From Pseudomonadota bacterium (GTDB lineage Bacteria > Pseudomonadota > Alphaproteobacteria > Acetobacterales > Acetobacteraceae), in NCBI GenBank assembly GCA_021798575.1, contig JAJZGI010000017.1, forward strand, positions 1 through 38,635: a stretch of DNA of 38,635 nucleotides. Reading direction: 5' to 3'. The first letter of the stretch is position 1; each line of letters begins with the position of its first letter. The translations under genes were made by a program, and so were the position numbers. The notes beneath the pieces were generated by a model. That model saw nothing but the letters and a program-made list of their open reading frames with translations. It was not told where the DNA came from and ran no database searches. Below are positions 1 through 10,032 of the stretch, in pieces.

Positions 1-1
1 G

Positions 2-127
2 TAGGATAATTGCGTCCAAAGCATGGAAAAATAGAAAACTTTGCCAAAAAACTAAGTAAAAACATGAAGAAAAGCCAATGTATCTCAAAATAGGCCTGAT
101 CCAATCAGACTACGCAGAGGTTCCTTA
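2..127. mobile_element. IS end, left copy of terminal inverted repeat
   Basis: This AT-rich stretch is the reverse complement of 38510-38635, with one mismatch (near base 80) over 126 bp. Identity stops sharply at 127/128 on this side and at 38510/38509 on the other, as expected for two insertion-sequence copies in different targets. The terminus reads (inward) GGAACCTCTGCG and a short palindrome, CTGAT-N3-ATCAG, lies just inside. No complete transposase is in the window. A TTA/TAA flank would suit an IS5-type TNA target, but I do not recognise the family. The ~126 bp length may simply be a k-mer overlap at a contig end. Confidence 0.75.
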
Positions 128-187
128 GTACTGTTATTCGGCACCAAGGTAATTATTCGACTTGCATATGACAAAGAGAATTGATTC

Positions 188-212
188 AAAATCTGCCAAG
201 TAGCAGATTTTT

Positions 213-214
<2 letters not shown>
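188..214 (-). terminator. Intrinsic terminator after queG
   Basis: A perfect 9-bp stem (AAAATCTGC / GCAGATTTT) with a 6-nt loop starts two bases beyond the queG stop codon. In the minus direction the second arm ends in TTTT. In the plus direction it runs into seven T residues, so the hairpin could also stop transcription arriving from the IS side. The remaining bases of 128-187 hold no gene that I can see. Confidence 0.7.
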
Positions 215-1319
<1,105 letters not shown>

Positions 1320-1355
1320 GTCAACCTCAAGCGATCAGGCTCTAAGGCTTTGGCG

Positions 1356-1820
1356 TCAGCCGCGACCACGATATCCCGCGACCTCCTGCGCTGGCACCCA
1401 GGCGCCGGCGGGCGGCTCGCCGGTCTGCCAGAAGACATCGATCGGGATGCCGCCCCTGGGATACCAATACGTGCCGATACGCAGCCATTTGGGTGCCAGC
1501 AGGGTGATGAGGCGATCCGCGATCATCAGGGTGCAGGCCTCATGAAAGGCGCCGTGATTGCGGAAGCTGTGGAAAAACAGTTTGAGCGATTTGCTCTCCA
1601 CCAGCCATGCGTCCGGGATATAGTCGATGATGATATGCGCGAAATCCGGTTGGCCGGTCATCGGGCACATCGAGGTGAATTCCGGGCAGGTGAAGCGCAC
1701 CACGACATGTTTGCCACCAGCCTCGGCCGCCACGCGCTCCAGCACGGCCTGCTCGGGCGCTTGCGGTGTCTCTGAGGCGTGTCCCAACTGCTGCAGGCCC
1801 GCGTAGCGCTCTTCAACCAT
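1356..1820 (-). CDS. queF: NADPH-dependent 7-cyano-7-deazaguanine reductase QueF
   Basis: QueF reduces preQ0 to preQ1, the base that Tgt inserts into tRNA. The protein is the short, unimodular (YkvM) type: 154 aa from the chosen start. The catalytic Cys is C52 in [10 protein letters not shown], with D59 nearby, and the substrate motif [16 protein letters not shown] runs from about 74 to 89, followed by HE. ATG 1820 was chosen because a GGGAG ribosome site lies about 10 bases upstream; ATG at 1829 is possible but too close to that site. The start overlaps the end of tgt by 8 bases, implying translational coupling. Confidence 0.93.
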   Translation of the reverse strand: MVEERYAGLQQLGHASETPQAPEQAVLERVAAEAGGKHVVVRFTCPEFTSMCPMTGQPDFAHIIIDYIPDAWLVESKSLKLFFHSFRNHGAFHEACTLMIADRLITLLAPKWLRIGTYWYPRGGIPIDVFWQTGEPPAGAWVPAQEVAGYRGRG

Positions 1821-2931
1821 GTTTTGCATTCTCCCATCCGGCACGGGTGCGCGCGCAATAGATAGCATAATTTTTTTCCAGAATCGCCATGCGCGCCTGG
1901 GTCATCAGGCTCTGGTAGTAGGTGAGGTTATGGGTGGTGAGTAGCATCGGCCCGAGAATCTCCTGCGCACGAAATAGATGATGCAGATAGGCCCGGCTAT
2001 GGCGCGCACAGCACAGGCAGGCGCAAGTGGCATCGAGCGGGCGCGCATCGTCGATAAAGCGGGCATTGCGCAGATTGAAGACGCCGTGTGAAGTGAAGGC
2101 GCGCGCGGTGCGCCCGGCGCGGGTCGGCATCACGCAGTCGAACATATCCACCCCGCGCGCGATGGAGCCCAGCAGATCATCCGGCGTGCCGACCCCCATG
2201 AGGTAGCGCGGCTTTTGCGCTGGCAGCAGCGGGGCGGTGACCTCCAGCATGGCGAACATCATGGCCTGGCCCTCGCCGACCGCGAGGCCGCCAATGGCAT
2301 AGCCCTCGAAATCTTGTTCAACCAGGGCGGCGGCGGATTCAGAGCGCAGATCCTCGAACACATTGCCCTGCACGATGCCGAACTGGCCGTAGCCTGGGCG
2401 CGCGATGAAAGCAGCGCGCGAGCGTATGGCCCAGCGTGTGGAGAGGCGCATGGAGACCGCGGCCTGCTCGTGCGTGGCCGGGAATGGCGTGCATTCATCC
2501 AGCACCATCGTGATGGTGGCATCGAGAAGATGCTGGATCTGCGTTGAGCGCTCCGGTGAGAGGTGATGCGCCGAGCCGTCGAGATGCGAGCGGAAGGTGA
2601 CGCCCTGCTCGTCCATCTTGCGCAGTTTGGCGAGCGACATGATCTGGAAGCCGCCGCTGTCGGTCAGGATCGGCCCTGGCCAGTCCATCATTTCATGCAG
2701 GCCGCCCAGGCGTGCCACGCGCTCCGCCGTGGGGCGGAGCATGAGATGATAGGTGTTGCCAAGTACGACCTTGGCGCCCGTGGCGCGTACGGAATCGGCG
2801 GTCATCGCCTTCACCGTGCCCGCCGTGCCCACCGCCATGAAGGTGGGGGTTTCCACCTGCCCATGCGTGGTGCTGAGCAGCCCGGCGCGGGCGGCGCCGT
2901 CCTGCGCTTGGAGTGCAAAGCCGAAATTCAT
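1813..2931 (-). CDS. tgt: tRNA-guanine transglycosylase Tgt
   Basis: Tgt exchanges guanine-34 of GUN-anticodon tRNAs for preQ1. It is 372 aa, close to the E. coli length of 375. The catalytic base Asp is in LTDSGGFQ (D91). The nucleophile Asp is in [15 protein letters not shown] (about D265). The zinc ligands are CxCxxC at 303-308 plus a His in LLTTHN. GIVQGN (about 185-190) is the base-recognition loop. The start codon overlaps the queA stop as ATGA, and the end overlaps queF, so queA-tgt-queF is a coupled operon. Confidence 0.96.
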   Translation of the reverse strand: MNFGFALQAQDGAARAGLLSTTHGQVETPTFMAVGTAGTVKAMTADSVRATGAKVVLGNTYHLMLRPTAERVARLGGLHEMMDWPGPILTDSGGFQIMSLAKLRKMDEQGVTFRSHLDGSAHHLSPERSTQIQHLLDATITMVLDECTPFPATHEQAAVSMRLSTRWAIRSRAAFIARPGYGQFGIVQGNVFEDLRSESAAALVEQDFEGYAIGGLAVGEGQAMMFAMLEVTAPLLPAQKPRYLMGVGTPDDLLGSIARGVDMFDCVMPTRAGRTARAFTSHGVFNLRNARFIDDARPLDATCACLCCARHSRAYLHHLFRAQEILGPMLLTTHNLTYYQSLMTQARMAILEKNYAIYCARTRAGWENAKHG

Positions 2932-3953
2932 GCGCGCTCCAGCAGGCAGGCGTCGCCGTAGGAATAGAACCGGTATTGCGCTGCGATGGCGTGGGCATAG
3001 GCGCTGCGGATGCGCGCCATGCCTGCGAAGGCGCTGACCAGCATGAGCAGGGTGGAGTGCGGCAGGTGAAAGTTCGTGAAGAGCAGGTCGGCGACCTTGA
3101 AGCGATAGCCCGGCAGGATGAAAATATCGGTATCTCCGCTGAAGCTCTGTATCGTGCCCGATGCGTCCGTGGCGGACTCCAGCAGGCGCAGCGCGGTGGT
3201 GCCGATGGGGATGATGCGTCTGCCCGCGGCGCGCGCGGCGTTCAGCCGGGCTGCCGTCTCCGCGGTGATCATCCCGCGCTCGGCGTGCATTTTATGGCTG
3301 CGCACATCCTCCACCCGCACGGGCAGGAACGTGCCCGCGCCGACATGCAGCGTGACATGGGCGAGGCCGATGCCCGCCGTTTGTAAGGTCGCCAGTAATT
3401 CCGGCGTGAAGTGCAGCCCGGCGGTGGGTGCGGCGACGGCGCCCGCGTGGGTCGCGAAGATGGTCTGGTAGTCGGCGCTGTCCTGCGCGGTGAGACCCTC
3501 GGGCCTCGCGATGTAGGGTGGGAGGGCGAGCGCACCACAGCGCGCCAGCGCGGTCGGGAAGTCCGGCGCGTCGAAGCGCAGGACCGCCGCACCATCTGGC
3601 AGAAGCTCCAGCACGTATGCGGAGAATTCAGCGTCGATCCGTAGCACGTCATTAATCTGTACGCGCCTCGCGTTGCGCAGCAGCACGCGCCAGGCGCCAT
3701 CGGAACGCTGCTGGTCCAGCGTGATCCCGATGCGGGCGTCGCCGCGCACGGCGCTCAACTGGGCGGGGATCACCTTGGTGTCGTTGACGACCAGAATATC
3801 CCCCGCGCGCAGAAAAGCGGGCAGATCGCGCACATGGGCATCACGCAGCGGGCCCGCGCCGACATGGAGCAGGCGGGCGGAATCGCGCGGGCGCGCCGGT
3901 TCCTTCGCGATGCGCTCGGGCGGCAGATCGTAGAAAAAATCGGCGCGATTCAT
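2928..3953 (-). CDS. queA: S-adenosylmethionine:tRNA ribosyltransferase-isomerase QueA
   Basis: QueA transfers and isomerises the ribosyl part of S-adenosylmethionine onto preQ1-tRNA to give epoxyqueuosine-tRNA. The 341-aa protein begins [24 protein letters not shown], the family signature. Other hallmarks are [28 protein letters not shown], and a C-terminal [19 protein letters not shown]. It overlaps tgt by four bases (ATGA) and lies 15 bases downstream of the VOC gene. Product of this step is the substrate of QueG, encoded three genes downstream. Confidence 0.96.
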   Translation of the reverse strand: MNRADFFYDLPPERIAKEPARPRDSARLLHVGAGPLRDAHVRDLPAFLRAGDILVVNDTKVIPAQLSAVRGDARIGITLDQQRSDGAWRVLLRNARRVQINDVLRIDAEFSAYVLELLPDGAAVLRFDAPDFPTALARCGALALPPYIARPEGLTAQDSADYQTIFATHAGAVAAPTAGLHFTPELLATLQTAGIGLAHVTLHVGAGTFLPVRVEDVRSHKMHAERGMITAETAARLNAARAAGRRIIPIGTTALRLLESATDASGTIQSFSGDTDIFILPGYRFKVADLLFTNFHLPHSTLLMLVSAFAGMARIRSAYAHAIAAQYRFYSYGDACLLERA

Positions 3954-3968
3954 CGCAGTCGCCAGCCC

Positions 3969-4364
3969 TCAGGCCCCCATATAGGAGGCGAGCTCGATGA
4001 GGTTGCCGTCCGGGTCGCGGCAATAGACCGACGTGATATCTCCCAGCGCGCCGATGCGCGAGACCGGCCCGCGCTCCAGCGTGACGTTGCAGGCGTGGAG
4101 CTGGGCGATGGCGTCCTCCGGGCGCACGGCGATGACGAAGCACAGATCCAGCGTGCCGGGGCGGGCCAGACGCGCGTGCGGCAGCACCTCGTGGCCGATC
4201 TCGTGTAGGTTGATCTTTTGCGCGCCAAAGCGCAGCGAGGTGCGGTTGGAGCCGCCGTATTCATCACGCTCCATGCCCAAAACGCGCTGGTACCAGGCGG
4301 CGGTCTCGGTGATGTCGTTGCAGACCATGACGATATGGTCGATCCGGTCGACGGTGAATTTCAT
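3969..4364 (-). CDS. VOC (glyoxalase/bleomycin-resistance) family protein
   Basis: A 131-aa single-domain vicinal-oxygen-chelate protein. [23 protein letters not shown] at the N-terminus and [14 protein letters not shown] at the C-terminus are typical; H10 and the late Glu would be metal ligands. The substrate is unknown; the family includes lyases, dioxygenases and resistance proteins. Its start overlaps the fumarase stop by four bases (ATGA), so it is translationally coupled to fumarase and leads into the queuosine genes. I see no sequence evidence linking its chemistry to either. Confidence 0.85.
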   Translation of the reverse strand: MKFTVDRIDHIVMVCNDITETAAWYQRVLGMERDEYGGSNRTSLRFGAQKINLHEIGHEVLPHARLARPGTLDLCFVIAVRPEDAIAQLHACNVTLERGPVSRIGALGDITSVYCRDPDGNLIELASYMGA

Positions 4365-6007
4365 TCGGTGAGTCCGGCGAAGAAGTCGTTGCCCTTGTCG
4401 TCCATTACGATGAAGGCGGGGAAGTCCTTCACCTCGATTTTCCAGACCGCTTCCATGCCGAGCTCGGGGTATTCCAGCACCTCTACGCTGGTGATGTTGT
4501 TCTGCGCCAGCACCGCCGCCGGGCCGCCGATGGAGCCCAGATAGAAGCCACCGTATTTCTGGCAGGCGTTGCGCACGGCAGCGCTGCGGTTACCCTTGGC
4601 GAGCATGATGAGCGAGCCGCCCGCGGCCTGGAATTCTGCGACGTAAGAATCCATCCGCCCGGCGGTGGTGGGACCGAAGCTGCCGGTGACCATGCCGTCC
4701 GGCGTTTTTGCAGGGCCCGCGTAATAGACCGGGTGGTTCTTGAGGTAGTCCGGCAGGCCTTGGCCCTGGTTCAGGCGCTCTTGTAGTTTGGCGTGGGCGA
4801 TGTCGCGCGCGACGACGATGGTGCCGGTGAGGGCGACGCGGGTTTTAACCGGGTGGCGGGAGAGCTCCGCCAGGATTTCCGGCATGGGCCGGTTGAGGTC
4901 GATGGCGACGACCGCGGCGTTGGGCTCCGCTTGGGGCTCGGGCAGGTATTTCGCCGGGTCACGCTCCAACTGTTCGAGGAACACGCCGTCCCGGGTGATT
5001 TTGGCCTTGATCTGGCGGTCCGCCGAGCAGGAGACGCCGATGCCAATCGGCAGGGACGCGCCGTGGCGGGGCAGGCGGATCACACGCACGTCGTGGCAGA
5101 AGTATTTGCCGCCGAACTGCGCGCCGATGCCGATGCGCTGGGTCGCCTCCAGCACTTGTTGTTCCATCGCGGGGTCGCGGAATGCGCGGCCGGAGGAATC
5201 GCCGGTGGTGGGCAGCGTATCGTACCATTTGGTGGAGGCGAGCTTGACGGTTTTAAGCGTCAGTTCCGCCGAGGTGCCCCCGATGACGATGGAGAGATGA
5301 TAGGGCGGGCAGGCCGAGGTGCCCAAAGTGCGGGTCTTGGCCTCAATGAAGGCGAGCAGCGCCTGCGGGTTCAGCACCGCCCTTGTCTCCTGGTAGAGGT
5401 AGGTTTTATTGGCCGAGCCGCCGCCCTTGGCGATGAACATCAGCGCGAATTCATCGGCGTGCTGCTCACCTGGGGCGGCCATGATGTCGAACTGGACGGG
5501 CAGATTATCCCCGGTGTTGCGCTCCTCGAACATGCTGAGCGGCGCCATCTGGCTGTAGCGCAGGTTGGTCTCGGTATAGGTGCGGTGGACGCCCCAGCTG
5601 ATGGCCTCCTCCTCATCTCCCTGCACCCAGACGCGCTGGCCCTTTTTGCCGAAGACCAGGGCGGTGCCGGTATCCTGGCACATCGGCAGCACGCCGTCGG
5701 CGGCGATTACGGCGTTTTTGAGGAATTCCAGCGCCACATAGCGGTCGTTGGCGCTCGCCTCCGGGTCCCGCAGGATTTTCGCGAGCTGGGCAAGGTGGGC
5801 CGGGCGCAGCAGATGCGCGATGTCCTGGAAGGCGGTGAAGGCGAGCTCGCTGAGCGCTGATTCGGTGATTCGGAGGACGGTCTCACCCTCTACCTCGAAT
5901 GTGGAGACGCCGGCGATATCAAGCCTGCGATAGGGTGTCTCATCGGCGGCGAGCTGGAACATCGGCGCGTAGGCAAAACCAGGGCGGCGTTTTGTCGAGA
6001 TATTCAT
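4361..6007 (-). CDS. fumA: Class I (iron-sulfur) fumarate hydratase
   Basis: It interconverts fumarate and malate in the TCA cycle with an oxygen-sensitive [4Fe-4S] cluster. Both the alpha and beta parts are present in one 548-aa chain, as in E. coli FumA/FumB. Probable cluster cysteines are C110 ([11 protein letters not shown]), C233 ([11 protein letters not shown]) and C327 ([16 protein letters not shown]), spaced like the 105/224/318 set of the family. The beta part carries [15 protein letters not shown] and [12 protein letters not shown]. Six bases separate it from sspB upstream, and it overlaps the VOC gene downstream, so it is inside a long minus-strand operon. Confidence 0.95.
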   Translation of the reverse strand: MNISTKRRPGFAYAPMFQLAADETPYRRLDIAGVSTFEVEGETVLRITESALSELAFTAFQDIAHLLRPAHLAQLAKILRDPEASANDRYVALEFLKNAVIAADGVLPMCQDTGTALVFGKKGQRVWVQGDEEEAISWGVHRTYTETNLRYSQMAPLSMFEERNTGDNLPVQFDIMAAPGEQHADEFALMFIAKGGGSANKTYLYQETRAVLNPQALLAFIEAKTRTLGTSACPPYHLSIVIGGTSAELTLKTVKLASTKWYDTLPTTGDSSGRAFRDPAMEQQVLEATQRIGIGAQFGGKYFCHDVRVIRLPRHGASLPIGIGVSCSADRQIKAKITRDGVFLEQLERDPAKYLPEPQAEPNAAVVAIDLNRPMPEILAELSRHPVKTRVALTGTIVVARDIAHAKLQERLNQGQGLPDYLKNHPVYYAGPAKTPDGMVTGSFGPTTAGRMDSYVAEFQAAGGSLIMLAKGNRSAAVRNACQKYGGFYLGSIGGPAAVLAQNNITSVEVLEYPELGMEAVWKIEVKDFPAFIVMDDKGNDFFAGLTE

Positions 6008-6013
6008 CGCGTA

Positions 6014-6520
6014 TTAGTCTTTCTGGCGTTTGCGGAAGGCATCCAGGCTGACCACCTCGGCGGGAATGTCGCTGGCGCGCGAGGGTACGTCATCGCCTTC
6101 CGGGGCTGGCATCTCGCCCACTTTGATCGGCTCTGGCACCGGCACCTCAAAATGCAGGCCGAAGCGGACTTCCGGGTCGCTGAAGGAGATGATGGCGGCG
6201 GTGGGAATAGTGAGGATGGAGGGCACACCGCCGAAGGATAGCCCGACCGTGAGCATCTCGCCCGGCGCATCCACGCCCAGGCTGTGGTATTGATGCTGCA
6301 GGACGATGGTCATCTCGTCGGGGTATTGGGCGCGCAGGCGCTCCGGGATGACGACGCCGGGATAGGCGGTTTTGAAGGCGATGTAGAAATGGTGGCCGCC
6401 CGGCAGGCCGTTTGCCGCCGCATGGCGCAGCGCGCTCACCACCACCTGGCGCAGCGCATCCTGCGTCCAGTCGTCATAGGGCAGCAGTGATTCCGGCACA
6501 TTGGTATCGTCTTCAGTCAT
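6014..6520 (-). CDS. sspB: ClpXP adaptor SspB (alphaproteobacterial type)
   Basis: SspB tethers ssrA-tagged and other substrates to ClpX. The 168-aa protein has the alphaproteobacterial opening LLPYDDWTQDALRQVVVSAL, then GLPGGHHFYIAFKT, PDEMTIVLQHQY, and LSFGGVPSILTIPTAAI, forming the substrate-binding domain (about 10-135). A charged, flexible tail ending in LDAFRKRQKD would carry the ClpX-binding segment. An AGGAAG site precedes the ATG. It sits directly upstream of fumarase. Confidence 0.9.
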   Translation of the reverse strand: MTEDDTNVPESLLPYDDWTQDALRQVVVSALRHAAANGLPGGHHFYIAFKTAYPGVVIPERLRAQYPDEMTIVLQHQYHSLGVDAPGEMLTVGLSFGGVPSILTIPTAAIISFSDPEVRFGLHFEVPVPEPIKVGEMPAPEGDDVPSRASDIPAEVVSLDAFRKRQKD

Positions 6521-6553
6521 CTCAACTTCCTGTTCCGGCGCGGGGCGCTTGGC

Positions 6554-7390
6554 TCAGCGTGATTCGCGCTCATAGTGACGGTAGTATTTTTCGGTCACCA
6601 GATCGGTCTGTACCACGATCGCAATATCCGTGGTGTTAAACTGCCGGTCGATCACCGCGCCCTCGCCGACGAAGCCGCCTAGCCGCAGATAGCCTTTTAC
6701 CAGTGGCGGTAGGGCCAGCAAGGCCCGTCTGGCGTCGAGTTTGGCCGGGTCGAAGCGGCGCATCTCGACATATTCATGGGGCAGCGCGCGCGGGCGGATG
6801 GCGGCGGGTGCGAGATGCCGGGTGGCGAGATAGGTGAGCTCGGGAGCCAGCGCATCCGGGTCGGTGCCGTTGAGCGAGGCGCAGCCGAACATCAGATCGA
6901 TGCCATAGTGGAAGACATAGGCGGCGATGCCGCGCCAGAGCAGCTGCATGACCGAGCGCGAGCGGTACGCGGCATCGGTGCAGCTGCGCCCGAGCTCCAG
7001 CTTGCGTCCGGAAAAACCGTTGAGGGCGGAGATGTCGTACTCGCCGGAGGAATAAAACCGGCCGATTTTGGCGGCGGCGGACTCGCGGATGAGGCGGTAG
7101 GTGCCGACCACGGCGTTCGGCCCCTCGCCTAAATCATGGTCCATCACCAGAAGATGGTCCGCCACCTCGTCGAACAGGTCACAGTCCCGCGCGGCGGCGA
7201 GGGTCTGCGCATCGGCCCGCGCGCCCATCTCCTGGTAGAACACCCGGTAGCGCAGGGCCTGCACGGCATCCAGCTCGGCGGCGCTCACCGCGAGGCGCAC
7301 GCCGAGATTGCCCGAGCGCAGCTCGGCAAAGCCGGGGGCGGCGTTGCCGAGGATAAAGCGCGGCAGCGCGGGCGCTACATGCGTGTTCAT
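6554..7390 (-). CDS. olsB: L-ornithine N(alpha)-acyltransferase, OlsB-like
   Basis: OlsB adds a 3-hydroxyacyl chain from acyl-ACP to ornithine, the first step toward ornithine lipids, phosphate-free membrane lipids common in acetic acid bacteria. The 278-aa protein has the GNAT/hemolysin-like fold: LRYRVFYQEMGA (about 45-56), VVGTYRLI, KLELGRSCTDAAYRS (about 130-144), and LMFGCASLNGTDP. The C-terminal part, LPPLVKGYLRLGGFVGEGAVID, is typical. No olsA is next to it, so the second acyltransferase must lie elsewhere if ornithine lipid is made. Its start overlaps the Fur-family gene as ATGA. Confidence 0.85.
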   Translation of the reverse strand: MNTHVAPALPRFILGNAAPGFAELRSGNLGVRLAVSAAELDAVQALRYRVFYQEMGARADAQTLAAARDCDLFDEVADHLLVMDHDLGEGPNAVVGTYRLIRESAAAKIGRFYSSGEYDISALNGFSGRKLELGRSCTDAAYRSRSVMQLLWRGIAAYVFHYGIDLMFGCASLNGTDPDALAPELTYLATRHLAPAAIRPRALPHEYVEMRRFDPAKLDARRALLALPPLVKGYLRLGGFVGEGAVIDRQFNTTDIAIVVQTDLVTEKYYRHYERESR

Positions 7391-7797
7391 CGGGTCATTC
7401 GCCGACCAAACAGCTCTATTTTGATCACGTTCAGCTCAAAACCTTCCCGCCCCGCGATACTGCGCAGCAGAAGCTCGGCCTCGGGCGAGGAGAACTCGAG
7501 CACGTTCGCGGTTTCCTGGTCCACCAGGTGGAAATGATTGCGCTCACCGCTCGGCTCGTAGCGGGCGCGCCGGCTGCCGAGCTCGCGCCGAGAGAGGATG
7601 CCCTTTGCCTCTAGCAGGCGCACTGTGCGATAGACGGTGGCGAGCGAGATGCGCGGGTCGAGCTGATTGGCGCGGCGATGGAGTTCGTCCACGTCAGGAT
7701 GGTCCCCGGCGGACGACAATACGCGCGCGATGACCCGCCGTGGGCCTGTCATCTTCAGCCCGTTCTCTATACACAGGCGCTCGATGCTGATGTCCAT
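7387..7797 (-). CDS. fur: Fur family transcriptional regulator
   Basis: This 136-aa protein has the Fur winged helix: LKMTGPRRVIARVL, then DVDELHRRANQLDPRISLATVYRTVRLLEAKGIL (recognition helix). The metal and dimer region shows RNHFHLVDQETANVLEF, so the His-x-His element is kept, but no CxxC zinc motifs are present. This resembles alphaproteobacterial Fur/Mur proteins more than enteric Fur; whether it senses iron, manganese or another signal cannot be read here. It is the first gene of the minus-strand run and overlaps olsB by four bases. Confidence 0.88.
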   Translation of the reverse strand: MDISIERLCIENGLKMTGPRRVIARVLSSAGDHPDVDELHRRANQLDPRISLATVYRTVRLLEAKGILSRRELGSRRARYEPSGERNHFHLVDQETANVLEFSSPEAELLLRSIAGREGFELNVIKIELFGRRMTR

Positions 7798-7851
7798 CTC
7801 GAGCCTTGTGGCCCAAGTTTTTTCTCCGGTCCAGCCTTAACTAGAGTAACC
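7798..7851. promoter_or_regulatory. Divergent fur / TusA-like intergenic region
   Basis: Only 54 bp separate the starts of two divergent genes, so both promoters must be here or extend into the coding ends. It contains a TTTTTT run and CTTAACTAGAGT near the plus-strand start. I see no clear inverted Fur box. Confidence 0.4.
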
Positions 7852-8100
7852 ATGACGATATCTTCCCTGCCCCGGCACCATAGAGCCATTGATATCACCG
7901 CCGAGACCTGCCCGATGACCTTCGTGCGCACCCGCCTGGCGTTGGAGGTCATGCAGAGCGGGGAGATTCTGCTGGTGCGGTTGCGGGGTGCGGACCCGGT
8001 CGCGAATGTGCCGCGCGCCGTGGCGGATTTTGGCCATGAGCCGCTGGATCTGGCCGAACAGCCGGACGGGACCTGGCTGCTGGTGGTGCAGAAGGGCTGA
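7852..8100 (+). CDS. TusA/SirA-family sulfur carrier-like protein
   Basis: An 82-aa protein with the TusA fold signature DITAETCPMTFVRTRLAL: the conserved Cys (C20) is followed by Pro, but the usual CPxP is CPMT. Family members pass persulfide sulfur for tRNA thiolation, molybdenum cofactor or sulfur metabolism. The C-terminus (GTWLLVVQK) fits the last beta strand. It may be a paralog rather than the tRNA 2-thiouridine TusA, so no gene symbol is given. It is separated by 46 bases from the lipid A genes downstream. Confidence 0.8.
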   Translation: MTISSLPRHHRAIDITAETCPMTFVRTRLALEVMQSGEILLVRLRGADPVANVPRAVADFGHEPLDLAEQPDGTWLLVVQKG

Positions 8101-8146
8101 GAGGCCGGGAGTTGGCGCATTTGCGGCAAGATGCTACCGCCGCGCG

Positions 8147-8809
8147 GTGAAGAAAATTCTGCAATCGGCGTGGTTTCAGGCCGGGATTGCCCGGGCGGCG
8201 GCGTGCTACTTCGGCTTTGTGGCGCGCACCGTGCACTGGCGGGTGGAGGGCGAGGCGCAGTTGCGGGAAATGGCGCTTGGCGACCCGCTGATTGTGGTGT
8301 TTTGGCATGAGGTGCTGCCCAGTATGCCGGTGCTCTGGCAGCGCGCACGCGAGCTTGGCTTGGCGAGGCCCGCTGTGGTGCTGGCCAGCCAGCATCGGGA
8401 TGGTCGGCTGATTGCCCGGGTGGTGGGCCATATGGGCATCGGGCTCGTCGCAGGCTCGTCCTCGCGCGGCGGTGCGGCCGGCCTGCGCGGGCTGCTCAGG
8501 GCGCTGGATGGTGGCGCGCATGTGGGTTTGACGCCCGATGGTCCGCGCGGGCCACGCCGGGTTTGCGCACCGGGTGCGGTGCAGCTTGCCGCATTGAGTG
8601 GGGCGAGAATCCTGCCCTGTGCCGCGCGCGTTACCCCGGCCAGAACTCTGGGCTCTTGGGATTTGATGCGGATTCCGCTGCCTTTCGGCCGTGGCGTGCT
8701 GGTGTGCGGGGCTCTGCTCACCGTGCCACGCGAGGGCTGGCAGACCAAGGTGCCGGAGCTGAGCCAGGCGCTTGATGCAGCGATGGGCCTTGCTTTGGTG
8801 CGGCGATGA
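8147..8809 (+). CDS. DUF374 lysophospholipid acyltransferase family protein
   Basis: A 220-aa LPLAT-like protein of the DUF374 type: IVVFWHEVLPSMPVL, ASQHRDGRLIARVV, GSSSRGGAAGLRGLLRAL and the diagnostic LTPDGPRGPRR. Family members commonly sit beside Kdo transferase and LpxK genes and are thought to be acyltransferases of lipid A or lipoprotein-related chemistry; the exact reaction is not settled. Start is GTG 8147; upstream sequence in the same frame does not resemble the family. Its stop overlaps the waaA start (ATGA). Confidence 0.85.
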   Translation: MKKILQSAWFQAGIARAAACYFGFVARTVHWRVEGEAQLREMALGDPLIVVFWHEVLPSMPVLWQRARELGLARPAVVLASQHRDGRLIARVVGHMGIGLVAGSSSRGGAAGLRGLLRALDGGAHVGLTPDGPRGPRRVCAPGAVQLAALSGARILPCAARVTPARTLGSWDLMRIPLPFGRGVLVCGALLTVPREGWQTKVPELSQALDAAMGLALVRR

Positions 8810-10032
8810 TCGCGGCGGCGTACCGGGCGGCTGGGTTTATGGCGGCACCGGGCCTGCGCTGGCTGCTGGCGCGCCGGGTTGCTCGCGGCAAGGAGGACGC
8901 GGGCCGGGTGGGCGAGCGTTTTGGCAGAGCGGGCCTGCCCCGGCCCGTTGGGCGGCTGGTGTGGTTCCATGCCGCCAGTGTGGGTGAGATGTTGTCTGTT
9001 CTGCCGGTGATCCAGGCCGTGGGCTGTGAGGTGTTGCTGACGACCGGCACGCGGACCTCTGCCCGGCTGGCCGAGCAGCGGCTGCCCGCCCATGCGCGCC
9101 ATCAGTTCGTGCCATTGGATCACCCCTCCTGGGTGGCGGCGTTTCTGGCGCATTGGCGGCCCGACGCGGCGGTGTTCGTGGAGAGCGAATTGTGGCCGGG
9201 GATGCTGGATATCTGTGACGCCAGGGGCATCCCGAGGCTGCTGATCAACGCCCGCATCTCCGTACGCTCCGCCCGCAACTGGCGGTGCGTGCCGGGTTTT
9301 GCCCGCCGGGTACTGGGGCCGTTCCGGTATATTCATGCGCAGTCGGTGGCGGATGCGGAGAATTTGCGGGCGCTTGGCGCCTCCGACGTACTGGAATGGG
9401 GGAATTTGAAGTTTTTTGCGCCCGAACTGCCGGTGGATGCGGCGGCGCTGGCGGCGCTGCGCGCGGCCTTGCCGGGCCCGTGCTGGCTGGCGGCGAGCAC
9501 GCATCCCGGCGAGGAGGCGCTGGTTTTGCAGGCGCACCAGGCGCTGCTGGCGGCCTATCCCGGGCTGGTCACGCTGCTGGTGCCGCGCCACCCGGAGCGT
9601 GGGGCGGAAGTGGCGCAATTATGCGAGGCACCGCGGCGCAGCCTGGGCGAGACGCCGCAGCCCGGGCGGGTCTATGTCGCGGATACGCTGGGCGAGCTGG
9701 GGCTGTTTTTTCGCCTCGCGCCATTCGCCTTCCTCGGTAATTCGCTGCTGGGTTTTGGCGGACATAATCTGATCGAGCCCGCGATGCTGGCCCGCCCGGT
9801 AATCGCGGGTCCGCATGTGGAGAATTTTATCGAGGCCGCGGCTATGCTGCGGGCGGCGGGCGCGCTGCGGGAGGTGGCGGATGCGCCCACCCTGGCGGAG
9901 GCAGCGGGTAATTGGCTCGCCGTACCGGAACAGGCGCAGGCTCTGGGGCTGGCGGCGCAGGCTGTATTCCAGGCGCAGGGGGATCTGCCGCAGCGCCTGG
10001 CACGGTTGATCCTGGATTGCGCGCTCGCATGA
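8806..10032 (+). CDS. waaA: 3-deoxy-D-manno-octulosonic acid (Kdo) transferase
   Basis: WaaA transfers Kdo from CMP-Kdo to the lipid A precursor at the inner membrane. The 408-aa GT30 protein begins with a membrane segment (IAAAYRAAGFMAAPGLRWLL), then RVGERFG, LVWFHAASVGEMLSVLPVI (catalytic Glu in SVGE), VFVESELWPGMLD, and LLINARIS. The C-terminal Rossmann half has FLGNSLLGFGGHNLIEPAML and PVIAGPHVENF. It overlaps lpxK by four bases. Whether it adds one or two Kdo units cannot be deduced. Confidence 0.95.
   Translation: MIAAAYRAAGFMAAPGLRWLLARRVARGKEDAGRVGERFGRAGLPRPVGRLVWFHAASVGEMLSVLPVIQAVGCEVLLTTGTRTSARLAEQRLPAHARHQFVPLDHPSWVAAFLAHWRPDAAVFVESELWPGMLDICDARGIPRLLINARISVRSARNWRCVPGFARRVLGPFRYIHAQSVADAENLRALGASDVLEWGNLKFFAPELPVDAAALAALRAALPGPCWLAASTHPGEEALVLQAHQALLAAYPGLVTLLVPRHPERGAEVAQLCEAPRRSLGETPQPGRVYVADTLGELGLFFRLAPFAFLGNSLLGFGGHNLIEPAMLARPVIAGPHVENFIEAAAMLRAAGALREVADAPTLAEAAGNWLAVPEQAQALGLAAQAVFQAQGDLPQRLARLILDCALA

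Noticed and set aside
10-93. Short frame in the left IS end as a transposase C-terminus
   Set aside because: A 27-codon Lys-rich open stretch has no recognisable DDE or other motif and begins directly after a stop codon.
2-127. Assigning the IS to a named family such as IS1031/IS5
   Set aside because: Only the terminal ~126 bp is visible, with no transposase motif. TTA/TAA flanks alone are too weak.
4793-5860. 355-codon open frame antisense to fumarase
   Set aside because: Gly/Asp/Val-rich shadow without motifs; class I fumarase on the other strand has all its cysteines.
7839-7851. CTAGAGT upstream of the TusA-like gene as another TAGAG element
   Set aside because: Only six bases match the border and no hairpin or core follows.
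9912-10028. Longer N-terminus for LpxK
   Set aside because: The extra residues are Gly/Ala-rich read-through of waaA in another frame; ATG 10029 gives the family start and an ATGA overlap.
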